This document shows positions 8,299 to 15,848 of a stretch of DNA of 38,005 nt, piece after piece. This stretch comes from Chloroherpetonaceae bacterium (lineage in GTDB: Bacteria; Bacteroidota; Chlorobiia; Chlorobiales; Thermochlorobacteraceae). The notes beneath the pieces were generated by a model. The model was not told the DNA's origin. It did not search any database and saw nothing but the letters and a program-made list of their open reading frames with translations. The DNA is taken from contig JANWWM010000049.1 in assembly GCA_025055975.1 (NCBI GenBank), positions 1 to 38,005 of the forward strand, in the 5' to 3' direction. Numbering within the stretch: the first letter of the stretch is position 1; the number at the start of each line of letters is the position of its first letter. The translations under genes were made by a program, and so were the position numbers.

Positions 8299-8718
8299 TC
8301 AGCGACGTCGGCGAGAGATTTTTTTGAGATAAGCGTTTTCCTTCGCGGTCATTCGTTTCTTTTGAGCGGGCGTTTGGTCGTCGTATCCAACGAGATGCAA
8401 AACCGAATGAATCGTAACGCGCAAAAGTTCTTCCGTCTGGCTCGCCTCGTATCGACGGGCGTTTCGGGCGACCGTATCGAGCGAGACGTAGAACTCGCCC
8501 TCGATGCGTTTGCCGTCGCTCAGAGGAAAAGAAATCGTGTCGGTGGCATAGTCGTGGCGAAGAAAAGCGCGGTTTATCTTTTTGATAAACTTGTCGCCGC
8601 AATAGACGGCGGAAATCATTTCGGCGCGACGCTTTTCGCCTTTCAAGACGAGTTCGATCGCTTGGCGAAGTTTTTTCGCGGGCAGTTTGCGCTTCGTGGT
8701 GTTGAAAATGAGAATCAT
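8299..8718 (-). CDS. ybeY: Endoribonuclease YbeY (rRNA maturation factor)
   Basis: Zinc-dependent endoribonuclease acting in 16S rRNA 3'-end maturation and 70S quality control. The protein has 139 residues, the usual length. The fold markers are INRAFLRHDYATDTISFPL and GEFYVSLDTVARNA. The metal site reads HSVLHLVGYDD instead of the common HGxLHLxGYDH: two His are kept and the third ligand is Asp, a substitution I recall from Bacteroidota relatives. The C-terminus is basic (KKISRRRR). The gene begins 8 bp after the small membrane-protein gene and is probably cotranscribed with it and with the histidine phosphatase. The start ATG at 8718 (MILIFNTTKRK) is the only sensible one. Confidence 0.92.
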   Translation of the reverse strand: MILIFNTTKRKLPAKKLRQAIELVLKGEKRRAEMISAVYCGDKFIKKINRAFLRHDYATDTISFPLSDGKRIEGEFYVSLDTVARNARRYEASQTEELLRVTIHSVLHLVGYDDQTPAQKKRMTAKENAYLKKISRRRR

Positions 8719-8726
8719 CGCGCCAT

Positions 8727-8897
8727 TCAGTTCAAGCGATGCTTGTCGTCGAAGAGGGTTTTGAAGATTTGCCGATACGGACCGCGATAGCGCGAACTTT
8801 CCTTTCCCAAGTAGGAAAGAAACTTATAGACAACGAAGCCGACGAAGGCGAAGGTCGTCAGCAACATCAACGCGAGAAGCGCGCCGCTCAGTCGCAT
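8727..8897 (-). CDS. Small single-pass membrane protein, 56 residues
   Basis: A short gene, translated by hand from the minus strand. It begins MRLSGALLALMLLTTFAF, has one hydrophobic segment at about residues 5-29, then a basic tail with KESSRYRGPYRQIFKTLFDDKHRLN at the C-terminus. The Arg/Lys-rich tail should face the cytoplasm. Its ATG overlaps the end of the histidine phosphatase gene by 10 bp and its stop is 8 bp before ybeY, so it sits in a tightly packed three-gene unit. This strongly supports real translation. I do not recognise the family. Confidence 0.72.
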   Translation of the reverse strand: MRLSGALLALMLLTTFAFVGFVVYKFLSYLGKESSRYRGPYRQIFKTLFDDKHRLN

Positions 8898-9493
8898 CGA
8901 GTTAGAAGGTCGTTGTTGAGTTCATAGAGCGTCCAGTCCGTCCCGTCGCTCGCAAGACGCGCGATGGCGCCGTAGTTCAGATGAATCGAGAAGGCGCGAT
9001 CGAGCGGCAAGCCCATCGCGCTCGCAAGGGCGGCGCGCATTGGACCTGCGTGCGTAACGACGACGACGGTTTCGTTTTCGCGCGTCTTCAATTTTTCCAA
9101 CGCTCGCTCGACGCGCGTCTGCAAATCGGCAAACGATTCGCCGTCGGGCGCGGCGGTTCGAACAAAATCCCGCGTCCATTCCTCGAAAATGTCTTCGTCT
9201 TGCGCGCGAATGTCGTCCCAAGTTTTGTTTTCCCACTTGCCGAAACGCATTTCGCGCCACGAGCCATCGAACTCGACGCAAACGCTCAATTGGCTTGCGA
9301 TGGCTTCGGCTAATCGCGCGCACCGCTCAAGATCGCTTGAAATGACGCGGTTCGGCGCGAGCGTCCTGACAAACGACGCGATCTTGACGACGTCGGCGAC
9401 GCCTTTTTCGGAAAGCGGAACGTCGCTCTGACCAACGCACTTGCCCGCGACGTGTTTCGTTTCGGTATGTCTGACGAGATAGAGCCGCATCAT
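8888..9493 (-). CDS. Histidine phosphatase family protein (phosphoglycerate mutase-like)
   Basis: A 201-residue branch-1 histidine phosphatase. The catalytic motif is LVRHTET with phospho-acceptor His9. SSDLERCARLAEAI carries the second-site Arg. WREMRFGKWENKT resembles the CobC/PhoE-type acid motif, and VVTHAGPMRA holds the second catalytic His. Possible substrates include alpha-ribazole phosphate (CobC-like) or other small phosphoesters. No cobalamin gene is adjacent, so the substrate is open. The start could equally be the second Met (9490). It heads the unit with the 56-residue membrane protein and ybeY, and is divergent from the exported-protein gene at 9564. Confidence 0.87.
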   Translation of the reverse strand: MMRLYLVRHTETKHVAGKCVGQSDVPLSEKGVADVVKIASFVRTLAPNRVISSDLERCARLAEAIASQLSVCVEFDGSWREMRFGKWENKTWDDIRAQDEDIFEEWTRDFVRTAAPDGESFADLQTRVERALEKLKTRENETVVVVTHAGPMRAALASAMGLPLDRAFSIHLNYGAIARLASDGTDWTLYELNNDLLTRCD

Positions 9494-9563
9494 CGTCGTT
9501 CTTGGTTATCGGCGGCGATTCGTCGTAGATTTGCCGCGCATTTCGTCAAAAAATCCCATCGTT

Positions 9564-11288
9564 ATGACGCGCCTTTCGTTGTGTCTGCTTTTGTTTTTTT
9601 CCATATCCGCGTTTGCGCAAGAACGCAAATATGAGCGCAAATCAATTTCGTCTTTGGGATTGATCAACGCCTCAGGCGCATCGATTCCCGAAGAGATGAT
9701 AGAAAATCGCATCAATCATCACATTCAACTGCCGCGTTTTGATTACAACGAACTTTCCGACAGCGCGCTGACGGCGTATCGGGAGCGCGTTTCCGCCACT
9801 CGACCCACGTCGCCCGAACAATTCGTAGCGATTTTGAACGAGACGATCGTTCCGCAAGTTTCCGCCGCCCTGAAAGCCGTCGCCGAAGAACGCGCGCTCG
9901 GAAATTTGAAAGAAGAAGACCTGGCGCGCGCCGCCGCCAACAAGCTCAAAGGATCGGGCTTGACGGCGGAGGACGTTTTGAAAGTGCTCAACGCCGCGTA
10001 TCTCTACGCGCCCGTCGTAACGCGCTACGAAGAAGAAAGCGGCGAAGAAAGTTTCGCGGCGAAAATTTCGGGCTACATTCTTTGGTTTCGCGTCAAGACG
10101 CATCCCGACGGAAGCGCCGAAGCGCAGTTTCTCAAAAACGCTTCCGAAGAACAAAGCGGCGAAGCCATGGCTGACCCTGACGAATCCTATAAAACGCGGC
10201 GACGCTCGCTTTCGGGAAAAGAATACGCTCGACTTTCCGCCGCCAACGCTTGGGCGAGGAATTTGAGCGTTGCGATGCGTCGCCTGCCCGATTTTCAAAT
10301 CAAAGCCGAGATATTGAGCGTCAGAGGCGCAACGCCCGAAGCCAACATCGGCACCCGCGAAGGGATTGGATTGGACGACGGATTTTTCGCCGAAGAGGTC
10401 TTCGAGAACGCGAAAGGCGAATTGCAAACGCGACACATTGGCTTTTTCCGCGTCGCGTCCGTTGGCGACACGCGCAAAGACCCACGCGCCGTCTCGACGT
10501 TCTATCCGCACATCACGGGCGGAGTCGAGCGCGGCGTCTTGCTCAAAGAGCACCCGCGCTTCGGGCTCGATGTCGCTCTGCGACCCAAGTTCTTCCAGTT
10601 TCGGTTGTCCAGAGAAACCACGCCCTTGCGACGCGACATGCTTGGCAACTACGGCATTTCCGACGAGCTATCGCTGCCGCCGCGATTCGCCCTCAAAACC
10701 GACGTTACCGAAGCCTATGGCATCGAACTCGCCCTTCATTACAACCTTGCCAAGCGAACAGGCATTCGCCAATTCTTCGCCACCGCCGACATTGGCGTCG
10801 CTTTCGGCAATGCCTCGTTTGAGCCAAGCGCGCCCGGTGGCATCGTGCCATTGACTTACAGCGTCTACTTGGGCGCGATGAAAAAATCTTGGCTTCGTCG
10901 GTGGAACGTCTACTTGGGCGGCTCGGTCGGCGCGGACGGGCTATATTTGCTCGTTGGAGGCGAAAACGACGGCGACCTTTACAGCCTGTCGTTTGCGACC
11001 TTGTCGCTTCGCGCCGACTTCGGAATCGAGCTGATGCTCACGCCCGACATTTTGCTCACGCTCGGCGGCAACTACAAGTTCGGTTTCCCGCCCATTTTGA
11101 GCGAACTCGAGTATAGACAGCGAAACAATCCCTTCTCCTCAGAGGGGTTCAAAACGTTCTCCATCGCTTTCAACGCGCCTGGCTTCCGCGACACGAGCTT
11201 CAACGGCTTGACGATTAGCGTCGGGGTTTCCTACGCGCTTCCTTCTTTCAGCTTGTCGCTCGGCGAGCTGGAAGAGATCGATTACTAA
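9564..11288 (+). CDS. Exported protein of unknown function, probable outer-membrane beta-barrel C-terminus
   Basis: A 574-residue protein. The start is the ATG at 9564 because it opens a clean signal peptide, MTRLSLCLLLFFSISAFA followed by QERK; a TTG at 9531 would spoil it. Residues ~20-320 are mixed, with a Glu/Ala-rich helical stretch around 60-150. From ~320 onward the sequence alternates in short amphipathic strands (YGIELALHYNLAKRT, TYSVYLGAMKKSW, WNVYLGGSVGADGLY, LSLRADFGIELMLTPDILLTLGGNYKFGFPP, ISVGVSYALPSFSLSL), typical of an outer-membrane barrel. It does not end in the usual aromatic signal strictly, but the last residue is Tyr. I do not recognise the family. It stands alone, convergent with the radical SAM gene. 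Confidence 0.75.
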   Translation: MTRLSLCLLLFFSISAFAQERKYERKSISSLGLINASGASIPEEMIENRINHHIQLPRFDYNELSDSALTAYRERVSATRPTSPEQFVAILNETIVPQVSAALKAVAEERALGNLKEEDLARAAANKLKGSGLTAEDVLKVLNAAYLYAPVVTRYEEESGEESFAAKISGYILWFRVKTHPDGSAEAQFLKNASEEQSGEAMADPDESYKTRRRSLSGKEYARLSAANAWARNLSVAMRRLPDFQIKAEILSVRGATPEANIGTREGIGLDDGFFAEEVFENAKGELQTRHIGFFRVASVGDTRKDPRAVSTFYPHITGGVERGVLLKEHPRFGLDVALRPKFFQFRLSRETTPLRRDMLGNYGISDELSLPPRFALKTDVTEAYGIELALHYNLAKRTGIRQFFATADIGVAFGNASFEPSAPGGIVPLTYSVYLGAMKKSWLRRWNVYLGGSVGADGLYLLVGGENDGDLYSLSFATLSLRADFGIELMLTPDILLTLGGNYKFGFPPILSELEYRQRNNPFSSEGFKTFSIAFNAPGFRDTSFNGLTISVGVSYALPSFSLSLGELEEIDY

Positions 11289-11328
11289 AACGCGGGAAGG
11301 AAGCGCGAAACCGTCTCCTATAACGAGC

Positions 11329-12912
11329 CTAACAAGCCACGCTCGCCATCTGCTTGGCTTGCGCTTGCGACTGCTTTTGCAGATGTTGAAGCGGCGCCTT
11401 CTTGCCCGTCAAAACGCTGCGAAGTTGGTCTTTCAAATTGCGCTTGAAGTAGAGGCTCGTTACCAAGTTGATGAGCTTGTTCGGGTTCAAAAGCACGCGC
11501 TTGATGATGGTGCGCCACTTGTAGAAGCCCAAAAAGTGACGCATATAGTTTATCTGATACTCCATCGGATCGTATTTGTCGCACCGAATCACCAAGTTGT
11601 GCGCCGTGTATTTGTCCCAATCCTCGTCGACGATTAAACCCTTTTTCTTGTATTCTTTATACATCACGGTGCCAGGATAAGGCGTAAGGATTGAATAAAT
11701 CGGCATCATCAAGAGATTGTCGTCGACGAATTTCTCGACGGCTTTCATATCCTCGTAGGTGTCGATGGCGGGGTTGGCGAGGAAGTTGCCTTGAACGTTC
11801 AAGCCGAGCTTGCGACAACGCTTGATGATGTCGGCGTATTTGGCGACGTTGTTCATCTTCCACTTGTCGTAGTGGTCGACGGTTTCTTGATTGACCGACT
11901 CGAAGCCCACCAAAGCCATCACGCAACCCGCTTTGACGAGACGCTTGACGGTTTCTTCCTCTTCCAAGAAGTTGATGCTAATGAACGAACTGAACTTGAT
12001 GTTGCACTCGGCGAGCACGTCCAAAATCTCGTACATTCGGTTTTTGTTCACGCCCAAGTTTTCGTCGGTGAACATAAACCAAGGCTCTTTGCCGTATTTG
12101 GATTCTTTGAACCAGACGCGCTTGGCGGTTTCGATTTGCGCTTTGATGGTGTCGCGGGATTGAATGCGATAGAGCCGACCCGTGAAGTTGGGCGTAACGC
12201 AAAAGGTGCACGTGTAGGGGCAACCGCGCGTCATGTAGATCGGAATCGATTTGCGCGCATCGACTTTGTCGCGCTTGCTGGCTTTGAAGATGCGCTCGTA
12301 ATCGATGACGGGCACTTCCTTGACGGGCGGAAAGTCTTTTGCGTCGTAGCGCGGTCGGAGTTGCCCAAGCGCGAGGTCTTGCAAGACAAACGCCCACAGG
12401 TTTTCGGCTTCGCCGCAAACGACGGAATCGGCATGATGCTTGGCTTCGTCGTAGTTGAACGACACATGCACGCCGCCCAGAATCACCTTCTTGCCGCGAC
12501 GACGGAACTCGTCGGCGATCTCGTAGGCGCGCGTCACGTTCATCGTGCGCGCCGTGATGCCTACCAAGTCGTAATCGCCATCGAAGTTGATTTTGTCGCC
12601 GAAGAGTTCATCGACCAACTCGATTTCATGTTGCTTCGGCGTGATGCTCACCAAAACGCCGATCGCCATCGAGAAGAGCGGCTTTTGGCTCGTGTCCTCT
12701 TCCTTCTTGCCTTTTGGCGTAACGAACAAAATTTTGAGCGGGCGTATGGATTCGGGCGGAAGCAAGTCGTTGCGATATGGCGATTTGGACGGAACGACAG
12801 TCAGCGTTTCGGCAGCGGGATTGTCGAGATGCGCCGCGCTATCGTGAACGACGGATTGAAACGCGCTTTCGGAAACCGAGTTCGGACTTTGCAATCCTTT
12901 CGTCGCGTTCAT
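11329..12912 (-). CDS. B12-binding-domain radical SAM protein
   Basis: A 527-residue protein from the ATG at 12912, preceded by a purine-rich ribosome site (GGGGGAT, 4 nt before the ATG). Residues ~1-55 are a variable tail. Residues ~58-200 form a cobalamin-binding Rossmann domain (IKPLKI.. region written LKILFVTPKG, then DLVGITARTMNVTRAYEIA and KKVILGGVHVSFN). The radical SAM domain follows with TRGCPYTCTFC (CxxxCxxC) and MALVGFESVNQET. The end carries ILTPYPGTVMYKEYKKKGL, DEDWDKYTAHNLV and a basic tail, as in the DUF4070-type group. Such enzymes methylate or rearrange unactivated carbons; relatives act on hopanoids and on bacteriochlorophyll side chains (BchE/BchQ/BchR). I cannot assign the substrate. 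A promoter is predicted at 12958-12986. Confidence 0.85.
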   Translation of the reverse strand: MNATKGLQSPNSVSESAFQSVVHDSAAHLDNPAAETLTVVPSKSPYRNDLLPPESIRPLKILFVTPKGKKEEDTSQKPLFSMAIGVLVSITPKQHEIELVDELFGDKINFDGDYDLVGITARTMNVTRAYEIADEFRRRGKKVILGGVHVSFNYDEAKHHADSVVCGEAENLWAFVLQDLALGQLRPRYDAKDFPPVKEVPVIDYERIFKASKRDKVDARKSIPIYMTRGCPYTCTFCVTPNFTGRLYRIQSRDTIKAQIETAKRVWFKESKYGKEPWFMFTDENLGVNKNRMYEILDVLAECNIKFSSFISINFLEEEETVKRLVKAGCVMALVGFESVNQETVDHYDKWKMNNVAKYADIIKRCRKLGLNVQGNFLANPAIDTYEDMKAVEKFVDDNLLMMPIYSILTPYPGTVMYKEYKKKGLIVDEDWDKYTAHNLVIRCDKYDPMEYQINYMRHFLGFYKWRTIIKRVLLNPNKLINLVTSLYFKRNLKDQLRSVLTGKKAPLQHLQKQSQAQAKQMASVAC

Positions 12913-12957
12913 CGTTATCCCCCTTTTCCGAGTTGAAGTTCTTGACACGTTTGCCGA

Positions 12958-12986
12958 AAAATACCCTTTCGGGAAAGAGAAAGCAA
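12958..12986 (-). promoter_or_regulatory. Predicted promoter of the radical SAM gene
   Basis: Minus strand: -35 TTGCTT (12986-12981), 17-bp spacer, -10 TATTTT (12963-12958). The leader to the ATG at 12912 would be about 40 nt. Confidence 0.5.
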
Positions 12987-13005
12987 ACCAATCTCGACCG
13001 AAAGC

Positions 13006-13131
13006 GTCATTCCGAGCGCCAGCGAGGAATCCACAAACAATTGCGAACGCGGATTGTCAATTGCGAATTGAGCGTCTTCGATTCTCAATTCTCGCTTCTC
13101 TCAAATGGATTCTTCGCCGCGTTCAGAATGA
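13006..13131 (-). repeat. Foldback intergenic repeat, minus orientation
   Basis: About 126 bp. On the minus strand it begins TCATTCTGAACG..GAAGAATCCA and ends TGGATTCCTCGC..GCGCTCGGAATGAC, so the ends are imperfect inverted repeats. The internal part has the GAGAATTGAG and CTCAATTCGCAATT segments seen in the other copies. It lies 51 bp behind the dctP-like stop, reading in the same direction as that gene, and 20 bp above the radical SAM promoter. Confidence 0.85.
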
Positions 13132-13182
13132 TAGACAGAAAGACCTTGTTCCGACGTCGCTTTCCTTTTCATTCCGAGCCAA

Positions 13183-14280
13183 TCATTCAAGGTAGGGACG
13201 AATCGCGTCCTCCGACATCTTGTTCCAAGCCAAAATGTTTTTCTTGAACGCCAGAACGCTCTCGTAAGCCTTTTTGGCGAGGGGATCCTTGGCGGTTTCT
13301 TCTTCGGCAACCTCTTTGGCGAGGCGTTTGAGTTCCATCAGAACGTCTTTCGGAAACTCGCGCAGTTGGACTTTTTCTTCGCTGACGAGTTTTTGCAGAT
13401 AGACGTTGTTTTGGGCTTCGAACTCGGAAAGAATCCAAATGTTCGCGCGCGCCGCCGCCGTTCTGATGATTTCTTGCAAATCGCTTGGGAGAGATTCAAA
13501 CGCTTTCTTGTTGACGATGAGTTCAAGCGCCGAACCCGGCTCATGCCAACCAGGGTAGTAGTAGTATTTGGCGACCTTGTGCAAGCCAAGTTTGTAGTCG
13601 TGATACGGACCAATCCACTCCGTAGCGTCAATCACGCCGCGCTCGAGGCTCGTATAGATTTCGGTGGCGGCGAGCGTAACGGCGGAGCCGCCCGCCTTTG
13701 CGATGACTTTTCCGCCCCAGCCTGGAATGCGCATTTTCAAGCCTTTCAAATCATCAAGGCTTTTGATTTCCTTGTTGAACCAGCCGCCCATCTGCACGCC
13801 CGTGTTGCCGCAGAGAAACGGCACGACGCCGTGCGGCGCGTAGGCTTCTTCCCAAAGCTCTTTGCCGCCGCCGCCGTAATACCACGCATTGAACTGTTGC
13901 GCGTTCAAACCAAAAGGGAACGAGGCGAAAAGCGGAGCGGCGGGAACTTTGCCCGACCAATAATACGCCGCGCTGTGCCCCATTTCCGCCGTGCCCGCGC
14001 TTACGGCGTTGAAGACTTCAAGCCCTGGCACGAGTTCGCCCGCGCCATACACCTTGATTTTCAAGCGTCCGCCCGACGCGCTATCGACCCACTGCGCGAA
14101 TTTTTCCGCGCCTTCTCCCAACACGGGAAACTTCGGAGCCCAGGAGGTAACGAGTTTCCAGTTGTAAGTTTTGCCGACGCTCGATGCGCTTGGCGCGCCT
14201 TGTTTCGAGTCGCCGCCGCAAGAAGCAAGCAAAAGAATCGTCGCGCACCACGGCGCAAACGCAAAACGTTTTTTGAGCAT
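13183..14280 (-). CDS. TRAP transporter substrate-binding lipoprotein, TakP-like
   Basis: A 365-residue periplasmic receptor for a TRAP carboxylate transporter. The start at 14280 gives a lipoprotein signal, MLKKRFAFAPW...LLLASC, with lipidation Cys in LASCGG; a longer frame upstream is not part of the protein. The mature part carries YNWKLVTSWAPKFPVLGEGA, AGELVPGLEVFNAVSAGTAEMGH, the binding-site region KGLKMRIPGWGGKVIAKAGG with its conserved Arg, and DATEWIGPYHDYKLGLHKVA. These match the TakP (2-oxo acid) branch as I know it. The membrane subunits (DctQ/DctM) are not next to it; both flanks are filled by other genes. The ligand is inferred to be a 2-oxo acid or related carboxylate. A promoter is predicted at 14319-14348. 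Confidence 0.92.
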   Translation of the reverse strand: MLKKRFAFAPWCATILLLASCGGDSKQGAPSASSVGKTYNWKLVTSWAPKFPVLGEGAEKFAQWVDSASGGRLKIKVYGAGELVPGLEVFNAVSAGTAEMGHSAAYYWSGKVPAAPLFASFPFGLNAQQFNAWYYGGGGKELWEEAYAPHGVVPFLCGNTGVQMGGWFNKEIKSLDDLKGLKMRIPGWGGKVIAKAGGSAVTLAATEIYTSLERGVIDATEWIGPYHDYKLGLHKVAKYYYYPGWHEPGSALELIVNKKAFESLPSDLQEIIRTAAARANIWILSEFEAQNNVYLQKLVSEEKVQLREFPKDVLMELKRLAKEVAEEETAKDPLAKKAYESVLAFKKNILAWNKMSEDAIRPYLE

Positions 14281-14318
14281 ATTGCAACGGAGTTTTGATT
14301 TGTTCGAAAGCGAGCGCG

Positions 14319-14348
14319 AATATAAAGGGGTTCGTTTCGCCGAAACAA
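14319..14348 (-). promoter_or_regulatory. Predicted promoter of the TRAP binding protein gene
   Basis: Minus strand: -35 TTGTTT (14348-14343), 18-bp spacer, -10 TATATT (14324-14319), leader about 30 nt. On the plus strand the same AT-rich box may also serve the divergent Rsm22-like gene, but no good -35 is seen. Confidence 0.45.
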
Positions 14349-14361
14349 AACGCGCGACGCG

Positions 14362-15345
14362 ATGGAATTTTCTCAACGAAACATTGAACGCCTTGCCGAC
14401 TTGCGCGCCCGATTCCTCGACGCGAGCGGAGAAAAAGACGATTATTGGTCGTCGGAAGAAACGCTCGCGCTCTACGACGAAACCTTCGCCGAGCGCATCG
14501 GTTGGAAGTGGGACTTTGCGTTGCGCGACCTTGAACGGCTCGATTGGTCGTTGCCCGAAGGCGCGGTTTTGGATTGGGGGTGCGGCACGGGCGTCGCGTC
14601 GCGCAAAGTCTTGCGGAGCGCCATCGCGCGACGCGCAAATTCTCTGTGGCTCTACGACCGCTCCGCGCTTGCGATGCGGTTCGCCGCCAAGCGACTCGAA
14701 CAATCGTTCCCGACGCTTCCCATCGCCCAAGGGGAAAACCTGAACGCAACGACCATTCTCGTCAGCCACGTCTTGAACGAACTTTCAGAGCGAGACCTTC
14801 GCCAGTTGCTTGAACGGATGGAGCGAGCGACGGCGATTCTTTGGGTCGAGCCAAGTTTGAAAAGCGTTTCGAAAAGGTTGGTGGAAATTCGAGAGAAACT
14901 GCGCGAGCGGTTTCGCGTCGTCGCGCCCTGCCCGCATCAAGCCAAGTGCGGAATGCTCGCGCCCGAAAACGAAACGCATTGGTGTCATCACGTCGTCAAG
15001 CCGCCGCAAGAAGCCTTCACGCAATCCAAGTGGGCGAAGTTCGCGCAAGCGATGCGCGTGGATTTGCGCGACCTTTCGCTGTCGTATCTCGTCTTGGACA
15101 AACGACCCATCGCGCCGCTTGAAGCGCAAGTCAAGCGCGTGATTGGAAACGCGCGTCTCTACAAGGCGCATGCGTCGTTGCTCGTTTGCGACGAGACGGG
15201 CGCGCGCGAATGCCAACTTCTGAAACGCGATTTTCCCAACGTCTTCAAAGCCCTCAAAAAAGGCGAAACGCCGTCGCTTCAAAAGATGAACGTTGAGAAC
15301 GGACGCATCGTCGAGTGGCGGGAAAGCGAGCGCGACGACGCTTGA
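14362..15345 (+). CDS. Rsm22/METTL17-like SAM-dependent methyltransferase
   Basis: A 327-residue protein with a class I methyltransferase fold (VLDWGCGTG at 69-77). It also has the Rsm22-family signature VVAPCPHQAKCGMLAPENET followed by HWCHH. Rsm22/METTL17 proteins associate with the small ribosomal subunit. Mitochondrial METTL17 has been reported to carry a [4Fe-4S] cluster held by Cys in this region. Here Cys190 and Cys196 (C-x5-C), Cys208, and one of Cys276 or Cys284 could form the same site. The role is inferred to be small-subunit assembly or rRNA modification. Divergent from the TRAP receptor (81 bp apart); its stop is 4 bp from the stop of the convergent exported protein. Confidence 0.82.
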   Translation: MEFSQRNIERLADLRARFLDASGEKDDYWSSEETLALYDETFAERIGWKWDFALRDLERLDWSLPEGAVLDWGCGTGVASRKVLRSAIARRANSLWLYDRSALAMRFAAKRLEQSFPTLPIAQGENLNATTILVSHVLNELSERDLRQLLERMERATAILWVEPSLKSVSKRLVEIREKLRERFRVVAPCPHQAKCGMLAPENETHWCHHVVKPPQEAFTQSKWAKFAQAMRVDLRDLSLSYLVLDKRPIAPLEAQVKRVIGNARLYKAHASLLVCDETGARECQLLKRDFPNVFKALKKGETPSLQKMNVENGRIVEWRESERDDA

Positions 15346-15349
15346 CCCA

Positions 15350-15802
15350 TCATCGCTTGAACCGAGTTGGCGCCGAGCGATCAAGCAAGCGCGGGCAGTA
15401 TCGCTTTGAGCCATCGGGCAGAGTGAGTTCGAGCGATTCGTCGATGCGCCTCGCTTTGTAGGGCTTGCCTTTGATTTTGAAGAAGATGGCGCCGTCGTCT
15501 TGAAACAGAATGTCGGAGGCGGCGAATTCGTAGTCGTATTTTCCGACGCCGAAAAATCGTATGCGAAACCAGTCGTATTTGGCTTCTTTGGCGATGAAAA
15601 ACTCGACGAACTCGTCTTCGCCGCGCTTGTAGACGCCGACGAAACGCTCGGCTTGTTTGCGCTCGCGTTCCAGCCGCGCTTTGTGGGCGCGCCAGTCGTA
15701 AGGTTCTTGGGCGGCGACCGATAGCGAGCCGCTCAACAAGAGAAACAAAATCGCCGCGCTTGCTCGATGCGTCGCTCTAATGCGAAAACGTCCTCGATTC
15801 AT
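15350..15802 (-). CDS. Small exported protein of unknown function
   Basis: A 150-residue protein with an N-terminal signal peptide: a basic start (MNRGRFRIRATHR), a hydrophobic core ASAAILFLLLSGSLSV, then a probable cut after AAQ. The mature ~115 residues are charged and rich in aromatic residues (VEFFIAKEAKYDWFRIRFFG, DYEFAASDILFQDD), suggesting a small beta-rich periplasmic domain. One Cys only. I do not recognise a family. It is the last of three minus-strand genes (sugar transferase, esterase, this one) with gaps of 67 and 46 bp and may be cotranscribed with them. Confidence 0.7.
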   Translation of the reverse strand: MNRGRFRIRATHRASAAILFLLLSGSLSVAAQEPYDWRAHKARLERERKQAERFVGVYKRGEDEFVEFFIAKEAKYDWFRIRFFGVGKYDYEFAASDILFQDDGAIFFKIKGKPYKARRIDESLELTLPDGSKRYCPRLLDRSAPTRFKR

Positions 15803-15848
15803 CGGTCAAGCAAGGTCGGAGCGTCTCGGAAAGAGCCGATTCCGACGT

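Noticed and set aside
11791..12936. 381-codon plus-strand frame opposite the radical SAM gene
   Set aside because: The minus strand encodes the cluster motif and cobalamin domain; the plus-strand product resembles nothing.
14281..14769. N-terminal extension of the TRAP binding protein
   Set aside because: It would bury the lipoprotein signal peptide and overlap the divergent Rsm22-like gene.
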